Part shown: piece by piece, positions 25,334 to 38,520 of the stretch
How positions within the stretch are numbered: the first letter of the stretch is position 1
Layout: each line of letters starts with the position of its first letter
Source of the DNA: Phoronis australis
Lineage: Eukaryota; Phoronida; Phoronidae
DNA: 64,000 nucleotides
Reading direction: 5' to 3'
Assembly (NCBI GenBank): GCA_002633005.1
Contig: NMRA01000013.1
Location: 1,268,618-1,332,617 of the forward strand
Program-made: the position numbers and the translations under genes
Notes under the pieces: generated by a model
Told to the model about the DNA's origin: nothing
Database searches by the model: none
Seen by the model: the letters and a program-made list of their open reading frames with translations, nothing else

Positions 25334-26149
25334 CTAAGATCTCAAAATGATTGAACGAGATAAGTTAGTACATTCCACACTTCAAGAGGATCCACAGCAA
25401 TGCTTCAGTTTTAACAGACATTTTCACTGGATATTTATTTATAAGTTGAATTTGTGGATTTGCATGACTGAGGCTAGTGCAACAATTTCCGGACCCTAAG
25501 AAATTGAAAAGAACCCCAAAACTTTTGGACGGTGGAGCACAAAACACCCGTGTTTGGTAATGCATGGCAAACATTGCAAAAACTCAGTACATCCTGCTCC
25601 AAAGCCATTTTGTGGAAAAATGGTAAGTATCATACCAACCATTTTTTATCTATTCTCTATTAAGAACACAATCTGTGGAGAAAAAGACAGTCCGTGTAAG
25701 TTTCAGTTTCTTAGTGTGTGAGGCACTCAAACCTTTTATAACAGTAAGACTGTTACTTTTTGGATAAAAACACAGAGTAATCTTACCAGAAGAAAACACT
25801 TTAAGATATGAAGTGCATTGGAGTGGTTTCACAGTAAAAAGTCAAGTCCTACACTTGTCATGCCCATATTCACTACTGATCACAAAATAGTAAACCCTCA
25901 TTCAAAGCACTAGTGCACACAATTCAAAGTAACAAAATAACAACTTTAAGTTTAAAACAGAACTGCATGTTTGGAGAGTTGTGAAAGCCATCCAATTTGC
26001 TCGACGCATAAAACTGACTTTGGATCACATCTTTTGGTTGAGGCCCTAAATTCCTCAGTTGGTGCCTTGACACACTCCCAATGAAATCCTTTTTAAAAGG
26101 GAAAGCAAACATTTTGATGTAATTTTCAGGAAATCAGAGGCACCAGGTT

Positions 26150-29100
26150 ATCTTGGAGATACAATGTTAATCAGTGTTCCCTTAAAGTGAATCCACTATC
26201 CATGGAAAAAAGCTCCCACATATACATGTGTCTTGGGTTTGTAATTTGACGCACGCAGGTCTCCCTGCACATGCATGCACATACATGCAAAATAATACAT
26301 TTCTTTTGCAAGATTTTTCTACTCAAATGTCCCGCATGTAGACGCACTTAGGAACAGCTCCACAATTAGGTGCATGTGCTCAATTGCGAGGTTTTACAAA
26401 AAACAAAACAAAACAAAACATTTTCTCAGATGCCCTCTTGATCGCGCACATTTTCCAGGATGCAAAATGAAATATTGATTCATGATGTTAACCTCGTACT
26501 TGTGTAGTTCTTGAATAGCTGACTGTTATTATTGTCTCATGCAAATTTGCATACTTATATGGAAGCACGTCTTTTTAATGAAACATTCCACCATTGTAGA
26601 TAATATTCCACCGACACAACTAACATTGTTGAAACAATTTTGGCCGTTGTGACAATTTGGGCATGTACCATATACGGTAGTGCTGTCCTTTAAATTGTCA
26701 CACTCAAAATTTGTGACAATTTAGGCCTGGATATTTCCGCATATATATGGGTATATTCCCTACATTTGTAGGCAAACATTTAGGCAACATGTAACCCCCC
26801 AGCAGGCTATTTGGGGGCTACAATACTCCCCATTGGTTTCCATATTAATCTCATCCAAGTAATTTAAACGGGAGGTAGTCCGTACCTGGTCACCGCATTA
26901 GAGGTTTTCAGCTTGTCAAAAATGTTTTACACTTAAAAACATCATCTAAAAAGTGCTAACTGTCTTCTGCCATTCTTTCTGCTTCTCATACATATCATTG
27001 ATGAAGCATGTCTACAGCAACTAAGATGACTTGGCGAAGAATTCCAACTCCACTTTCTTGGTCGTCGTTAACTTTTTCAATTGGCGTCACACGAGTTAGA
27101 CAAAAACAACCGTGAAACAGAGCAAAGGCCGCATGACCTGGGCCGTGACACTTGTAAAAAGTATCATGGAAAAATATTAGGTGGAATTTGCAAGATCATG
27201 TGTCCTTCATTACGGCGTTTTCCTGTTGCTCCCACCTTGTTCGATTCTATAGCCCAACAACAAGCTGTAGCCAATATCTTACACGACTGGTTAACTCCAT
27301 TCTGGCATTTATGGTTGGAGGGCCAGCTTTCTTTTGTTCGATAATTGCTCGAATCTCCGATCAGATCGTATCTAGCCTGACTGGGCTGTGCTACTAAAAA
27401 TGAAACTTAAGTTATATCATATTTGAACATAAACCAATAGCATTTCAAATGCTGATCATGTTTAGTTTTTGAATCACCAAAATCGCCCAACTACAACAGA
27501 AGTTAAGACAATCCATTCTGCCAGGTTTCAGTAATCAACCCTTTGAAGCCTGGGAGATAATTGGCCTGCTTGTTGTCGTGCGGGACAAGACTGTGCTGGG
27601 CAGTTAACAAAGGCGCCAGATTTTATCGCACATTCAGAACCTCTCACCTCGCGTCTGGAAAAGTTGCTGAACGACAGAACGCCGTCGTGTTTGGCTTTTT
27701 ACTTTTTGTTCATCAACAGATTTGATAACGCATAACTACCTCAAAATGGCACCCAGTGAAGGAAGCTCAAGCGAACCGTGACAGAGGCATTCAGGGCGAT
27801 GTAATTGGCTAATGATGTTCATATTGTGGTTGACTAAATTGTCTCCACAATCATGGTATATGTGTTAATTATGACTCAGCCGCAGCTATGGCTAACAATA
27901 AGTAGCCAGTAGGGTTCGGCCCCGGCTGTTGACAAGTCAAGCGACGGACAAGTCACAAAAGTGTCGAGTCAGCGGGATTTTTCTACCCTTCCCGGGTATC
28001 GTTCACTATTCGTGCTTAGAAAACACAGCTAATAAGTAACTGAAAAGGTAGTCTGGTTCCTTTGTACTCTCGTATGTCTGCACCTTTATCGCTAAACAGA
28101 ATACTTACCACTCCATCGAAAATTTGTGTGCATTTTGTGAAGCAGTCGATGACAGGAAATGGGTTACAAATACAACAGAGTCCTCTTCAGGCGCGTAGCG
28201 GAACAAGCTTAAACTGCGCAGTCGGACACCCTCCGCCGCCGGGTCCTCCAAATCGGACCGACTCACCACAAAACAGGACCTACGAGAATCAAATGGGACC
28301 GCCCCACCTAAAAATATGACCGCCCCACCACAAAACAGGTCCGCTGGAGACTGAACATAACCACCGGGGATTGAAAACCGCAATGACAATCAGGCTGAGT
28401 TTTATGACCCGGTCACTGAGTGATTGGCACTGAGTAGGCCTATATAGCCTGGCCTACAGATCATACAGTCGGGCTATGGCGTAGGCTGATCTTATGTTGA
28501 TTAATCCACCAAAATCTTTTTTGCGCTAGCCTACGCTTCACTTTACAAAACGCGACGCTTTTGAGTTTTACTTCTGAGGCTCTGCTGCGGTATGTGACTC
28601 AGTCGTAAACATTTGAAAGAAGGTCAACATTTAAAATTAATAAATCTAACCACAAACCAACCAAGTTGCACATTTTTGAGCTAAATAATTATAATTTTAT
28701 CCACTCCGTAAGTTTTAAAACAAAATGAAATTCATTTTCTTGTTCTCGGGTGAATTGAAATAGCCTCACTTGCCGGATGCGGCAAAGCTGTGTACTAAAT
28801 ATACAGCTTTGCGCCCATGTGGGTAAAAAAATGAATAAGTAATATCTTCACAAAATTAGTGTTATTAACGACGCTCGGGAAAAATTGTCGTTCTGTCGTT
28901 ATTCTGGGTTGGCTTTCATTGGCCACTGCAGTTTCTTTTTTCCTCGTCAGCTGTTCTTTTCCACGAGTTTGAGTGCGTACATGGCACACCAAATTATCGT
29001 AACTAAGTTTCATTTCTTTACAAGTTTTTAGTATTTTAATACCAGAAAACCGACTTTCAGAATAAGTTTTGCTGCTGCGAACTGAAGTTCAGTCATCGTC

Positions 29101-29780
29101 TTGTTTTGAGACCGGCCGCATGTTGTTTCTTACCCGTGATCCTGCTTCCTTTGATCTCGCGCATATCTGGACTTCATTGCCAGTTTTCCGTTGAGAAAGT
29201 GGAGGGTATGCTGAGAGCGGACTCGCTCTTTGGCTTTGGTTGCGGGCTCGCAGATCCAAGTCAATAGCAACCGCTGCTTGGCTTCGCTAAAATTTAAGTC
29301 ATTTGTACCAAATATAAAATCTTAGTCTATACCTCGTGATTTTTGTGTCACGATTAATAAGAGAATTTGTATTTATCGTAAACAAATATCCACAATTCGT
29401 TTTGAAGCGTCGACAATATTGACCCAGACTAATAGCAAACTTATGCTAGTCATCAATCCGAGCCTCCAAGCTGTCTGCTCCAAACCGGCATTCAAAGTGA
29501 CTTGCGAAAGTGTTCTAGGCTTGTGAAGTGAACCTAATTAACGAAATGCTGACATTTTCAGGGAAAAAATCTCCGAAGAGGATGAGTTATTTAACTCGGG
29601 TTCGCTGCTAAATGGGGGGCAGTAAGTTCCGGCCGTCACCTGAAACTATGGCCCGGGATAACGGTAGGCGATGGCGCTAATTAAGGTTGATGTCTTCAAT
29701 TAGAAGAAAAATCACCACGAGCAAGGTCCTTTGATTTGTGAATGTTGTTGACGAATAACATCACTAATTATTTTGCTTAT
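26150..29780. other. Intergenic stretch, no supported gene
   Basis: Only short chance frames are present. One strong isolated donor (TG|GTAAGT, minus strand, exon side beginning at 28109) could end a first exon with an ATG at 28133, but no partner was found. A C-rich patch with repeated CACCACAAAACAGG words lies at 28230-28340. Otherwise I see nothing. Confidence 0.4.
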
Positions 29781-30150
29781 ATCACTCCTGTATAAAACTA
29801 AAAACCTCTAAACTCATTGTTTTATTTCTTTTTGTTACCATGATATCCTAACTGGCATGGCAATTTCAATCAATTCAACTGTTTTTGCTTTGAATTTATC
29901 ACTCCTGTATAAAATTATAAATCTTTAAACTAATTGTTTTTATTTTTTTTGTCACCATGATATCCTAATCGGTATGACAATTTAAATCAATTCATCTGCT
30001 TTTTGCTTAAATATATCACTCCTACATGAATGAAACTTTTTTAAAACTTTGAAGTCTGTTTTCTCTCCTTTTGACAACATGATATTCTCATAATACTAAA
30101 ATCTATATGGCAATTAATATCCATTCAAATGCTTTTTACTTTGAAACTCA
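29781..30150 (+). repeat. 117-bp tandem array, three units
   Basis: Units start at 29781, 29898 and 30015 (ATCACTCCTGTATAAAA and variants); the third is the most diverged. Copy 2 of the duplication has one equivalent unit near 41359. Confidence 0.75.
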
Positions 30151-30199
30151 AGCTAGCGCAGTATTTACCATAAATTATTTGACATGAAATGCATGTATG

Positions 30200-31740
30200 A
30201 GTTTAGAGAGTGAGCTTTGTTCTCCACAAGGACATGTATAGTATATGTGTAGTGTGCATCAGTGGATGCCAACGAAATTGATGAATACCGCATGTTTCAG
30301 TCTGAGCACTGTGTGTCACTGGCCATAAAATTCTAGCTATAATAGTCGTCTGAAAATTTCTCTCTTATACACGATTCGCTGCTGTCTTTTCTCGAGTGCC
30401 CCGTGCCCCGACTCTGCGACCCTGCAAGTGCCCTCGCCTCCGCTTCCTATCTTTACTTGAGTTCTCTGCACTGAAGAAACTTACATGTTGACAAGACAGT
30501 ATTTTGCTCCAAAATCGCGAGAATTGTGTGTTGTGACATATATTGTTGCCAAGGTGACTCGGACAGTATATGTCTTAATATTCAGTATTGTGATATAATA
30601 TTGTCCGCTATCGGGGCAACACTATATGGTGGTGTTTACTGCACATATTGCGTCAATCATACCATAACTTTCGGGACAAAATGTCTAACTGTCTCGAGAT
30701 TTCGTTCAATTACTTATGGCCTAAACTCCATACATGATCGAGGTGTCTCTTTGTGAAACAAACTGCCTAAATCAATTACATTGTAACGAACTGACAGAAT
30801 TAAATACAAGATCTCAACTTTTCTAAGAGAAGACTGTGAGTGCCAGACCTGTATCCTGTGTCTTTTGCTTCATGTTGACAACCATTAGGGTTCGCTATGT
30901 TTGTTTACATAGTTATTTATGTTCTTTCTGTATATATGCATGCGCACTTCTCTGTAAACAATTCCCTACATATGTACTTTTCATCAGTAACTAGCACCTC
31001 TGTTAATGTTTTCTTTTGTTGTATCTACCCACACCGATTTAAAATAAACATTAATTTGCTTACTTACTCACTCTCTCTCACTCACTCACTCACTTACTTG
31101 GGTGAAACGGAGGCATCCAGTCTCTCTGACGCCTTATGCATCAAACGCGACGAAAAGGATGAAGTAAGTTAGTAGATTTAGGTTAAAACGCCTAAGTGAT
31201 GTGGTGCTATGTGTACCAAGAGTTTCCAAAGACCTTGGGCACTGAATTAGGGTCAACTGAGTAAAATATGAGCTTCATGCCTTGTAAGAAGTCCCCAGAG
31301 ACTTGCCAAAAACCAACCTCAAACACAGGCTAAGGAAGCGGAATGGTCAAGGCTGGAGGTATCGTTCATAGGCCAGGTTTCTTGCGAGATCCCTCAAGAC
31401 CTTGCAAAATCACGAGAATGAAATGCGAGTGTTAATTTTTTTATTGCAACACAATAGTATAAGACAATACAATAATGGTACTGCGAATTGGCCCAAAAAC
31501 GAATCGTTATGTCAATGCATCCATACACATTGTAACAAATTATTTAAGTTAAAATATAAAAAGGAACAATAACGCCAAAAAACGTAGAAGAACGAAGAAT
31601 TTTGCGAGTATACTTGGGAGTTTAGTAGTTTATCCTAGCAAAATGGCGGTTTCGGTTCCATTCAAAAACGAGTTCTTGTTTTTTAAATACACAATTAGAA
31701 CATTAGACTGAGTGCGGAAGTATGTGTGCGCTTCTGCATC
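30200..31740. other. Segment specific to duplication copy 1, no gene
   Basis: No equivalent is visible in copy 2, where the gap between the flanking landmarks is only about 0.85 kb. It holds a tetranucleotide microsatellite (CTTA/CTCA run, about 31059-31100) and short chance frames. I see no gene. Confidence 0.4.
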
Positions 31741-31781
31741 CGCCAACGTGTCGTTGATCGTTCAATTATCTCGTTTGTTTT

Positions 31782-31934
31782 GGAGCTGTAAATTACATGC
31801 ACAACCTGTGTCGTAATGTCTGGATCAAAGAAAAACATTTGAAAGACATTACAACCATCAGCCGTTGCTATTTTTTGTGTTTTTTCATTGATCTAGACAT
31901 TACGACGCAGGTTGCGCATGTAATCTATAGCTCC
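31782..31934. repeat. 153-bp hairpin with about 55-bp arms, upstream of defensin gene 1
   Basis: The left arm begins GGAGCTGTAAATTACATGCA; the right arm, reversed, begins GGAGCTATAGATTACATGCG and continues through ACCTGNGTCGTAATGTCTNGATCAANGAAAAA. Its right end is 20 bp from a TATA box. The same hairpin occurs at the same place before defensin gene 2. It may be an old MITE that became part of the promoter region. Confidence 0.75.
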
Positions 31935-31954
31935 GGTCTAACAACTCGACTCTT

Positions 31955-32044
31955 TATAAACGCGACATTTTCACGCATGATTATCAGTCTCCAGTACTGC
32001 AACAAAGAGGCAACTTCATAAGCTGTACTTGCTCGACTTGAACG
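31955..32044 (+). promoter_or_regulatory. TATA box and untranslated first exon of defensin gene 1
   Basis: TATAAA at 31955-31960 would place the start near 31985. The segment to 32044 ends at a strong donor (GAACG|GTAAGTC). The matching acceptor is TTGCTTGCAG at 33063-33072, two bases before the start codon. Both splice sites are kept in copy 2, which supports a real untranslated exon. Confidence 0.65.
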
Positions 32045-33074
32045 GTAAGTCAATTTGCAGGCAAGATGTTGTCTTACTCTTTTGCATATAAATATCAGAA
32101 AGACAACGAAAATTATATCTTATTTGTTATTGCAAAACTTCGCACGCAGCCATGCTCAAATTATAATCAACACGTTACCCGGCACATGTTCATTTATACA
32201 AGTTTCACAATTCTGTCGAGTAAACACAAACGCCTATCGCTTAAATTCATTCTGAATTGAAACAACAATTGAGATGTGCAGTGAGCTTAGCAAGGTCAAA
32301 ATATTGTTACTGAATTCCAAATTTTACGAACACTAGCATTTTATCTAAAATGCATTCAAAGTTGAACACTGACTGGCTATAGCAGGGCCGTAGGAAGCGG
32401 AGGCCTGGGCACTTAGAAGGTAAACCGTGGTGACTGCTTAGGCGTACGGTGGGGGGCAAGGAACAGTCGAGAGAAGACAGACATAACGAATCAAGAAAAT
32501 TTAAAACGACATTTGTCAACTACAAGTGCTTCGTTAAGTTTGGGGGCCTCAGCTCTTGAAGGGAGCCCGTTGATGCCATCCATAGCAACCTTTTCCTTGA
32601 TTTTACTTATAACGTCTTTTCTCAAGATCCAAATTTGGCCAACTACAATATCTCACAAAACTGCCTTGTTGGATTCATGTGAAACTTTCGAATACTATGC
32701 TTCAAACACTGTTCTTCAAAAGGTTGAAAGGAATTATTTCTAAAATGTTCCACTGTTGCATGAGAGGTTACAAAATTTAGGAGGTTGAAAGGGTTCTCGA
32801 AAAAAAAAATTAAATTTTCAAAATGAAAAGCAATTGAGAGCTAAGAAAACTGTAACTGCATTTTAATACTTCATTTTGAACATTCATATCCAATCGAATT
32901 TGGTCATGTCATTGAAGCTTGAGAGCACTGGGAGGAGGTAAACGATTGGTCAAGTCAAATTAGTCTGCGTACCCCTATATTGTTTACCTTCAACGGGCCT
33001 GTTAAGTGCAAGAGCGGCCGCAATTTTATACGTATCTCGCAGCTGTTGAGAATATTTTAGCATTGCTTGCAGAT

Positions 33075-34748
33075 ATGAAGGTGATATTTTGCTTGTTCAT
33101 CATGGCGCTCCTGGTGGGAACGCTACTGTGTGAAGAGGCGCCTGATGAAGACCGGGAAAATAGTAAGTGACGTTCCGTGATCATGAGAAAAGAAATTAAA
33201 TTCATTCATTCATTTTTCACCTTACAGTTTATTTGTGTTGTTACTCGCTCAGTGCCTAATGCTCATAAAAATGAGTGTCCGACCAGGGTTAGTTGCTGTA
33301 TGTATGCTCGTGTGTAATATATTTCTTAGACTACACAAGCCACGAACATTTTTCCAATCACGTAAAACTTATTTTTTTGATTTCTACAGCGAAGTTGGAA
33401 AAATGTAAGTTTAATTCATACTTTTTACGACATAATCGTCTTTTACGTCCGTTCTATTGAAGGTTCCCAAGTCAGAACTACTGGGATCCACTGATTACGC
33501 TTAAGAGTTACTAGATTAATCTGGTTCACATCATCTATTGTGAACGACTGAAGATTCCGCTCAACTCAAGTTATTCCAAGTCTTTGGGTGTCAAAGCTTT
33601 GTTTTCTTTAAAAAAAATCAAAACTGAAAAGTCACGAATATGCATTACCAGGAAATAGGCTTACGATTGAATTGGTAATCGTCGGTCCAATCATAACATA
33701 ATAGTTCCATTACTGCGCAGGTTTGTATGTGACTGGCACATGGACCCCCGTGGACAAAAACCTGGATCTGCCCCTATAATATTAGGTTAAGATTTGTTAG
33801 AGTTGGAGTTAGGGTTAGGAAATGATACTTGTTAAATTCGAGTTCATGTGATGTCAATGAATCTCACGTTTGAATGGCGTATGGAATTTACATACTTCCC
33901 ATTACATGATGTTTGTTTCTAGCCTTTCAATGTCTCGTGTTAAAATATAATTACAGTGGTGAAGAGAAGCGTCAAATTAATGGCGTGTAATTTAAGTCTG
34001 TGCAAAACTAAGTGCTCGCTTTTCGGTTACATCAACAAGATGGGTGAATGCAAGGCGGGGCGTTGTAGATGCACCAATGAAGCGAGGTGCGTATCTCACT
34101 TTAACACTGTCTAACTTTTGCAATAGTGAATCCTTGATATCCTGTATGTAGAAATTTTATGATCAGTGGTGTAGTGTTAACTAGTGGCGACTGACACCTG
34201 ACTATAAGGAACTTTAAAACAAGTTATTGCTCAATGAAACATGTACTATCATCACAGAAACATTTCAGTCAACTCAGCTAAACTCTGAACACAAAATGGT
34301 GGATATATGTTTTGTCAAATATAAGACAACACATTTTCTTCCAAACAAAAATGACAACATTAAAAATGTTAACATCTCTAATTAATTACCAAGGGAAGCA
34401 TCCTCTGCTCAAAAAATGCTTGGTTTCCCTGCAACCACCCCTCCCCCACTCCTCCATTACTGCATGGTTATGACTGTTACCATGGACACCCGGTTTTTAT
34501 TGAATAATACTTCACTAAACGCCGTGGATCAAACTGTAGAATCACCTGAGTCAACATGTCTCATTGAGAGACAATGATAACATAATTCACGCATATTCAT
34601 GGCAAAAATAGGATTTACGAAATAGTGCCATTTTTCTACGAAGAAGAATAATGAAAATGTCAATCGTGTTCGTAGTGTGACAAGTTTATGCGTTCAGTTA
34701 ATTGTTTGGTAATTCTTTTACACAAAGCCGTCTTTGAATTCCAGATGA
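33075..34748 (+). CDS. CSalpha-beta defensin prepropeptide 1
   Basis: Coding exons 33075-33162, 33390-33404 (a 15-nt microexon), 33957-34086, and a last exon from 34745 that supplies only the final stop (TGA 34746-34748). All have GT..AG borders and matching phases, giving 78 residues. Residues 1-19 are a signal peptide (MKVIFCLFIMALLVGTLLC), followed by an acidic propiece (EEAPDEDREN) and a Lys-Arg cleavage site. The mature 40-residue cationic peptide has six cysteines spaced C-x4-C-x3-C-x11-C-x4-C-x-C with a G-x-C before the last loop (MGECKAGRCRC), the CSalpha-beta signature of invertebrate defensins. Likely secreted and antimicrobial by family; activity is inferred. Retention of the last intron would instead add CVSHFNTV before a stop at 34112. 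Confidence 0.85.
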
Positions 34749-34817
34749 ACAGCCAGCCAATATTAAACGGACAGGAAGACAGCATTAGAACACTCTTCTG
34801 GACATCTCTGATTATTA

Positions 34818-34823
34818 AATAAA
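34818..34823 (+). terminator. Poly(A) signal of defensin gene 1
   Basis: AATAAA about 70 bases after the stop codon in the last exon; conserved in the paralogue at 46757-46762. Confidence 0.6.
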
Positions 34824-36090
34824 TGTATCTGCTGATATCTATCAACTTGTTTCGTTTTCTTCTGTTAGAGTATTAGGATTACATAAATATACCTGTGAAG
34901 AGATTGGCCGGCAACCCTTCGCCCCCCATTAAAGGCTTAGATTTACACACATCGCAGGGGCAATACGTCCATCTCATTTGCTCGTGGACTCCATTTTCAT
35001 GTGAAAAAGAATCTCAGCAAACTCTCTTTTGTTGTTAGACAACGCCAATTAATCTAGGTCTACGTGTCACTTTTATTCGTCGTTTATTTACACGACACAC
35101 GGAGAAGAATGGCCAAAGTCCTTCTGCATTTTTATTTTTATTTTTATTACTATTCAGAGTTGCGGCGTACCACTACACTAATTGGGGGCTATAGCTCCCC
35201 AGAACCCTATGGTGCTTCGCCCATGCAAAATATTGGGCTGAAAATTAACATATCACAACGTAGTCGCGTCGGCGATCTCGTTCCGACCTCCAAAGAATAG
35301 TCAGCAGGCATCATGTAGGCCGAAAGTACGCGAGTCAATTCCTGACTTCACTGACTTCCTTATTTGCAAAAATTCACGTGAGATGATCAGATAGGTAGAT
35401 GTCGTTACTTTCACATTGAAAAAAAAAATTAAAATACCATTTGCTTGTCTGATATCTTGTACATATCGGAAACATTTTGAGTCCGGTCAGCACGCTGGTT
35501 AAGTATTACATATTTATAAAAACTCTGTCTGTAATGAATTAGTCTATATATCGTATCAGCACAATAACAGAAAGACAAGTGTGACACTTTATTTAATGTT
35601 TGCACCAGTGCTGCTTACGAGGTAACAACATAGAGTAAACTTTTGAAATTGTCGCTGTAACCAGGCGCCGAACATTAGAATGGAATTAAAAGTGAGAAAC
35701 AATTATTGTGACGAGGGTCCAATCTGTGCCGTTGTAGCTCGACGCCATTCTTATGACCAGTCATGAGCCAGAATGGATTAAACCGTGTAGTATCTACTAG
35801 GAACTAGTCTAGTTCAGTTGCTATGCCCATTGAAGCAGCCTCACCTGTTGGAGCCCATTTGAACTAATTCTATCAGCCCAATGCAATACGTGAGCGTGCA
35901 GATCTGACAATCGTGCACGGGATTTGGTTACGAGAATCCGGTTTAGTGTTTCCTTGACTGCGACAATTGAATGGCACTATTTTCCATAGGACAAAAGGTA
36001 CACGTTTAACATCATTTAAAAACGGAATCATGTCCGTTATGGATTGCGTTAGTGGAAAACGGCAGATCCTTTCTATAACTCGAGACTCCG

Positions 36091-36350
36091 AATTATTTTG
36101 AGGGACAGGTGAATGTGTAAAGGTCTTGCCACGTAACCATGTTTTTGGGAATCCTAATTATTTTGAGGGACACGTGCATGGGTCCAGGTCTGTCCAGGTA
36201 ACCATATTTTTGGGAATCCTAATTATTTTGAGGGACACGTGCATGGGTCCAGGTCTGTCCAGGTAACCATATTTTTGGGAATCCTAATTATTTTGAGGGA
36301 CATGTGCATGGCTCCAAGTCTGTCCACGTAACCATATTTTGAACGTAATT
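36091..36350 (+). repeat. 65-bp minisatellite, four units
   Basis: Units start at 36091, 36156, 36221 and 36286 (AATTATTTTGAGGGACACGT ... GTAACCATATTTT). Units 2 and 3 are almost identical. The paralogous position near 47730 has a single unit. Confidence 0.85.
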
Positions 36351-36809
36351 TCCATACTTCTTTTTCTTGAAACCTCGAACATGGTTACAGGTTCCTGTGG
36401 TCTCATCCAACAATGTCGAACATGGACAGTCCGTGCCTTGTTATTTCATTCCAGGTTCTAGGTTTCTTGAAATCATAAGAAATAGGTTAAAATTTTAAAT
36501 TCGCTGGAATCTGAAACGAAAGAACAAGATACGGACTAGTTTTGCTTCTTCAACAGGGCGCTAGGATAAACTACAGCCGTGGTTCTTGCAGCAGAGTATT
36601 TCGACCGTTCAATTATCACCAGTTTTGATTTCAACGAATGTCTGGCAGACAACAGCGAGAAATATAGTAGATTTCTGATCAATAAAAGAACTCAACAAAT
36701 TATATTGTTTGATAACTCTGGTCAATACTTATAACTTCCAAAGTCTATCAGAGCGGCAGAAGAGAGCGTAAATAAACGAGGTACCAACATCTGACCTCCG
36801 GAGCGCTTA

Positions 36810-37480
36810 GATTCCACCTCAGTGTTAACAAAAATGGATGTTTGCCGCTGTCTACACACTCGGTGTGACGCCTGGGGACTTTACAAGGGGGCATAAATGC
36901 GCTAGATTAGATATTCGAGGTACCGCTCAAAACTGTTCTAAAACAAGCAGTCTTGCAGCACTGAACACCGAATGACCCATGACAGACAATTAACACTTTG
37001 TAAAGGATCCGTCAAAAACCCCAAAATCAATCCCAACAACTAGCTAGCTCATACATTCGAGGTGTCACAAAACAATTGCATATGATTCAATACATGCCAC
37101 TGACCACTAATTTGCCCATGACATTCAAAATACACTCTGGGTAGAGTCCGCCAGAGACCCCAACAATATGCCAATGAAAATTTAGGCTACATTAGATATC
37201 TGAAGCACCGTTCCAAACTCAGTTGAATCGAACAATCGTGCCGCAGTAAACACTGGATGACCCATGGCAGCCGAATTGCAATCTGGAAAGGGTCTGCCAG
37301 AAATCCAAAAAGGACCCAAAAATGAGCTGGTTCATACATTCCAGGTATCACAAAAAACAATTACATGTGATTCAATACATGCCAATGACCACTAAATGCC
37401 CTGTGACAGACAAAATAACTCTGTGTTGGGCCTGCCAGAAATCCCACATTCTGGCCGAGCTGGGCTATTTAAAACCCATA
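36810..37480 (+). repeat. About 285-bp direct repeat, two units
   Basis: Landmarks ATGACCCATGACAGAC (about 36973) and ATGACCCATGGCAGCC (about 37257), and CATACATTC-AGGT-TCACAAAA (about 37050 and 37332), recur with a period near 285 bp. An inverted relative lies at about 40490-40800. It seems non-coding. Confidence 0.6.
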
Positions 37481-38026
37481 ATGGGTAATAGCAAGGACCA
37501 TAAATCTCTTGTTAAGATGTGTTTACTTTCTTAGCCTTTCGAGGGACTGTTGTATAACTAAGAGCAGAGTTCATAAAGAACTACCTTTAATGACCTTTTA
37601 GGTGATTGTAGTCATTAGTAATGAACATCAGTCAGTTTCAAAAAGGACTATTGTGTGTAGCTAACGCCCATGGTTTACTACTATCCGTAAAATTTGAAGC
37701 CACAATGTGGACTAGTTTCCTCCTCCAAGGCCAAAATGCAAAACCTCAACCACGGGATGCTGTTGACAACATATCTAGACGATGAGATGTTGTTAAATTT
37801 ATATAAACCTTCTTTCTGAGAACTTTAATATCAGGGCACACTTAAACAAAGACATTGTATTGCTAGACGTTAAGTTTAATTTCACTAGACCATTCTCAAG
37901 ACAACTGTTTATCACAATGTAACACAGAAGAACAGTCTGTGCACAGTACATATCAACGTGCATTATGAGGAGAGAGTCCAGAATTCAAAACAACTGGAGC
38001 TCAACTGAACCAATGTTTCTATTAAA

Positions 38027-38520
38027 CTAGCGCTTAGCGTTAGTCAATCGTATATGCATAGCTTCGTTTATGAGGAGCCTGAGGATCGTATTGTCCTTGT
38101 CCAAAATATGAACACCAGAGTAATTTATAGTGTGACCAGTAGCCAATGAATGAACACCAGGTGCACAACACTAATTCTTTAGATATTACTGGATGGGGTT
38201 TTGAGCATAGAACAATGACGAAAGTCTGTGAACAGGTTTAAAAATTATTACAAGTTGAATATATGGAGTAATAGTTCTAAGCATTTTTTTAACCTGTCTG
38301 TTGACCACAAAAACAGTTACTCTTTCCCACAAAGGGAGGATTGAAGAAATACTTTTTTAATTCAGGACTATATCAAACATCCACAGGTGTCTTAGAGTGG
38401 TTGTGTAAAATCCTGTCAATGCATGATTTTACAATTGTTTTTGGATATCCATTTTAAATCCAGGGATTGTTTTTAAAAAAGTTCGCAGCGGTCAAACCGA
38501 AACGTCGACCAATACAGTGT
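38027..38520 (-). mobile_element. Penelope-like element remnant
   Basis: On the minus strand a frame from 38284 reads MLRTITPYIQLVIIFKPVHR and SLFYAQNPIQ, like the reverse-transcriptase to GIY-YIG linker of Penelope-like elements. After a break it continues GVHSLATGHTINYSGVHILD and INEAMHI to a stop at 38027, like the C-terminal GIY-YIG part. The core GIY-YIG sequence appears deleted and stops interrupt the rest. A CGAAACGTCG word common next to such elements lies at 38498-38507. Identification rests on remembered family patterns. Confidence 0.5.

Larger units (their letters stand above)
29781..36745 (+). repeat. Segmental duplication, copy 1 (defensin block)
   Basis: This block aligns by eye, in the same order and orientation, with 41340-48165. 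Shared landmarks are the 117-bp ATCACTCCTG unit, the 153-bp hairpin, the defensin 5' untranslated exon, the AGCAGGGCC-TAGGAAG stretch, all coding exons, the final exon with AATAAA, and the ATTATTTTGAGG unit. Differences are point changes, array copy numbers, an extra 30.2-31.7 kb segment here and an extra 44.0-44.9 kb segment in copy 2. Confidence 0.8.

Noticed and set aside
25785-25832. Minus-strand candidate exon (VKPLQCTSYLKVFSS) with a GTAAGA donor
   Set aside because: Every upstream acceptor leads to an in-frame stop before this frame.
33784-33825. TTAGGG-like words in the defensin gene 1 intron, and CCCTAA-like words near 44470-44525
   Set aside because: Too short and degenerate to call telomeric repeats.
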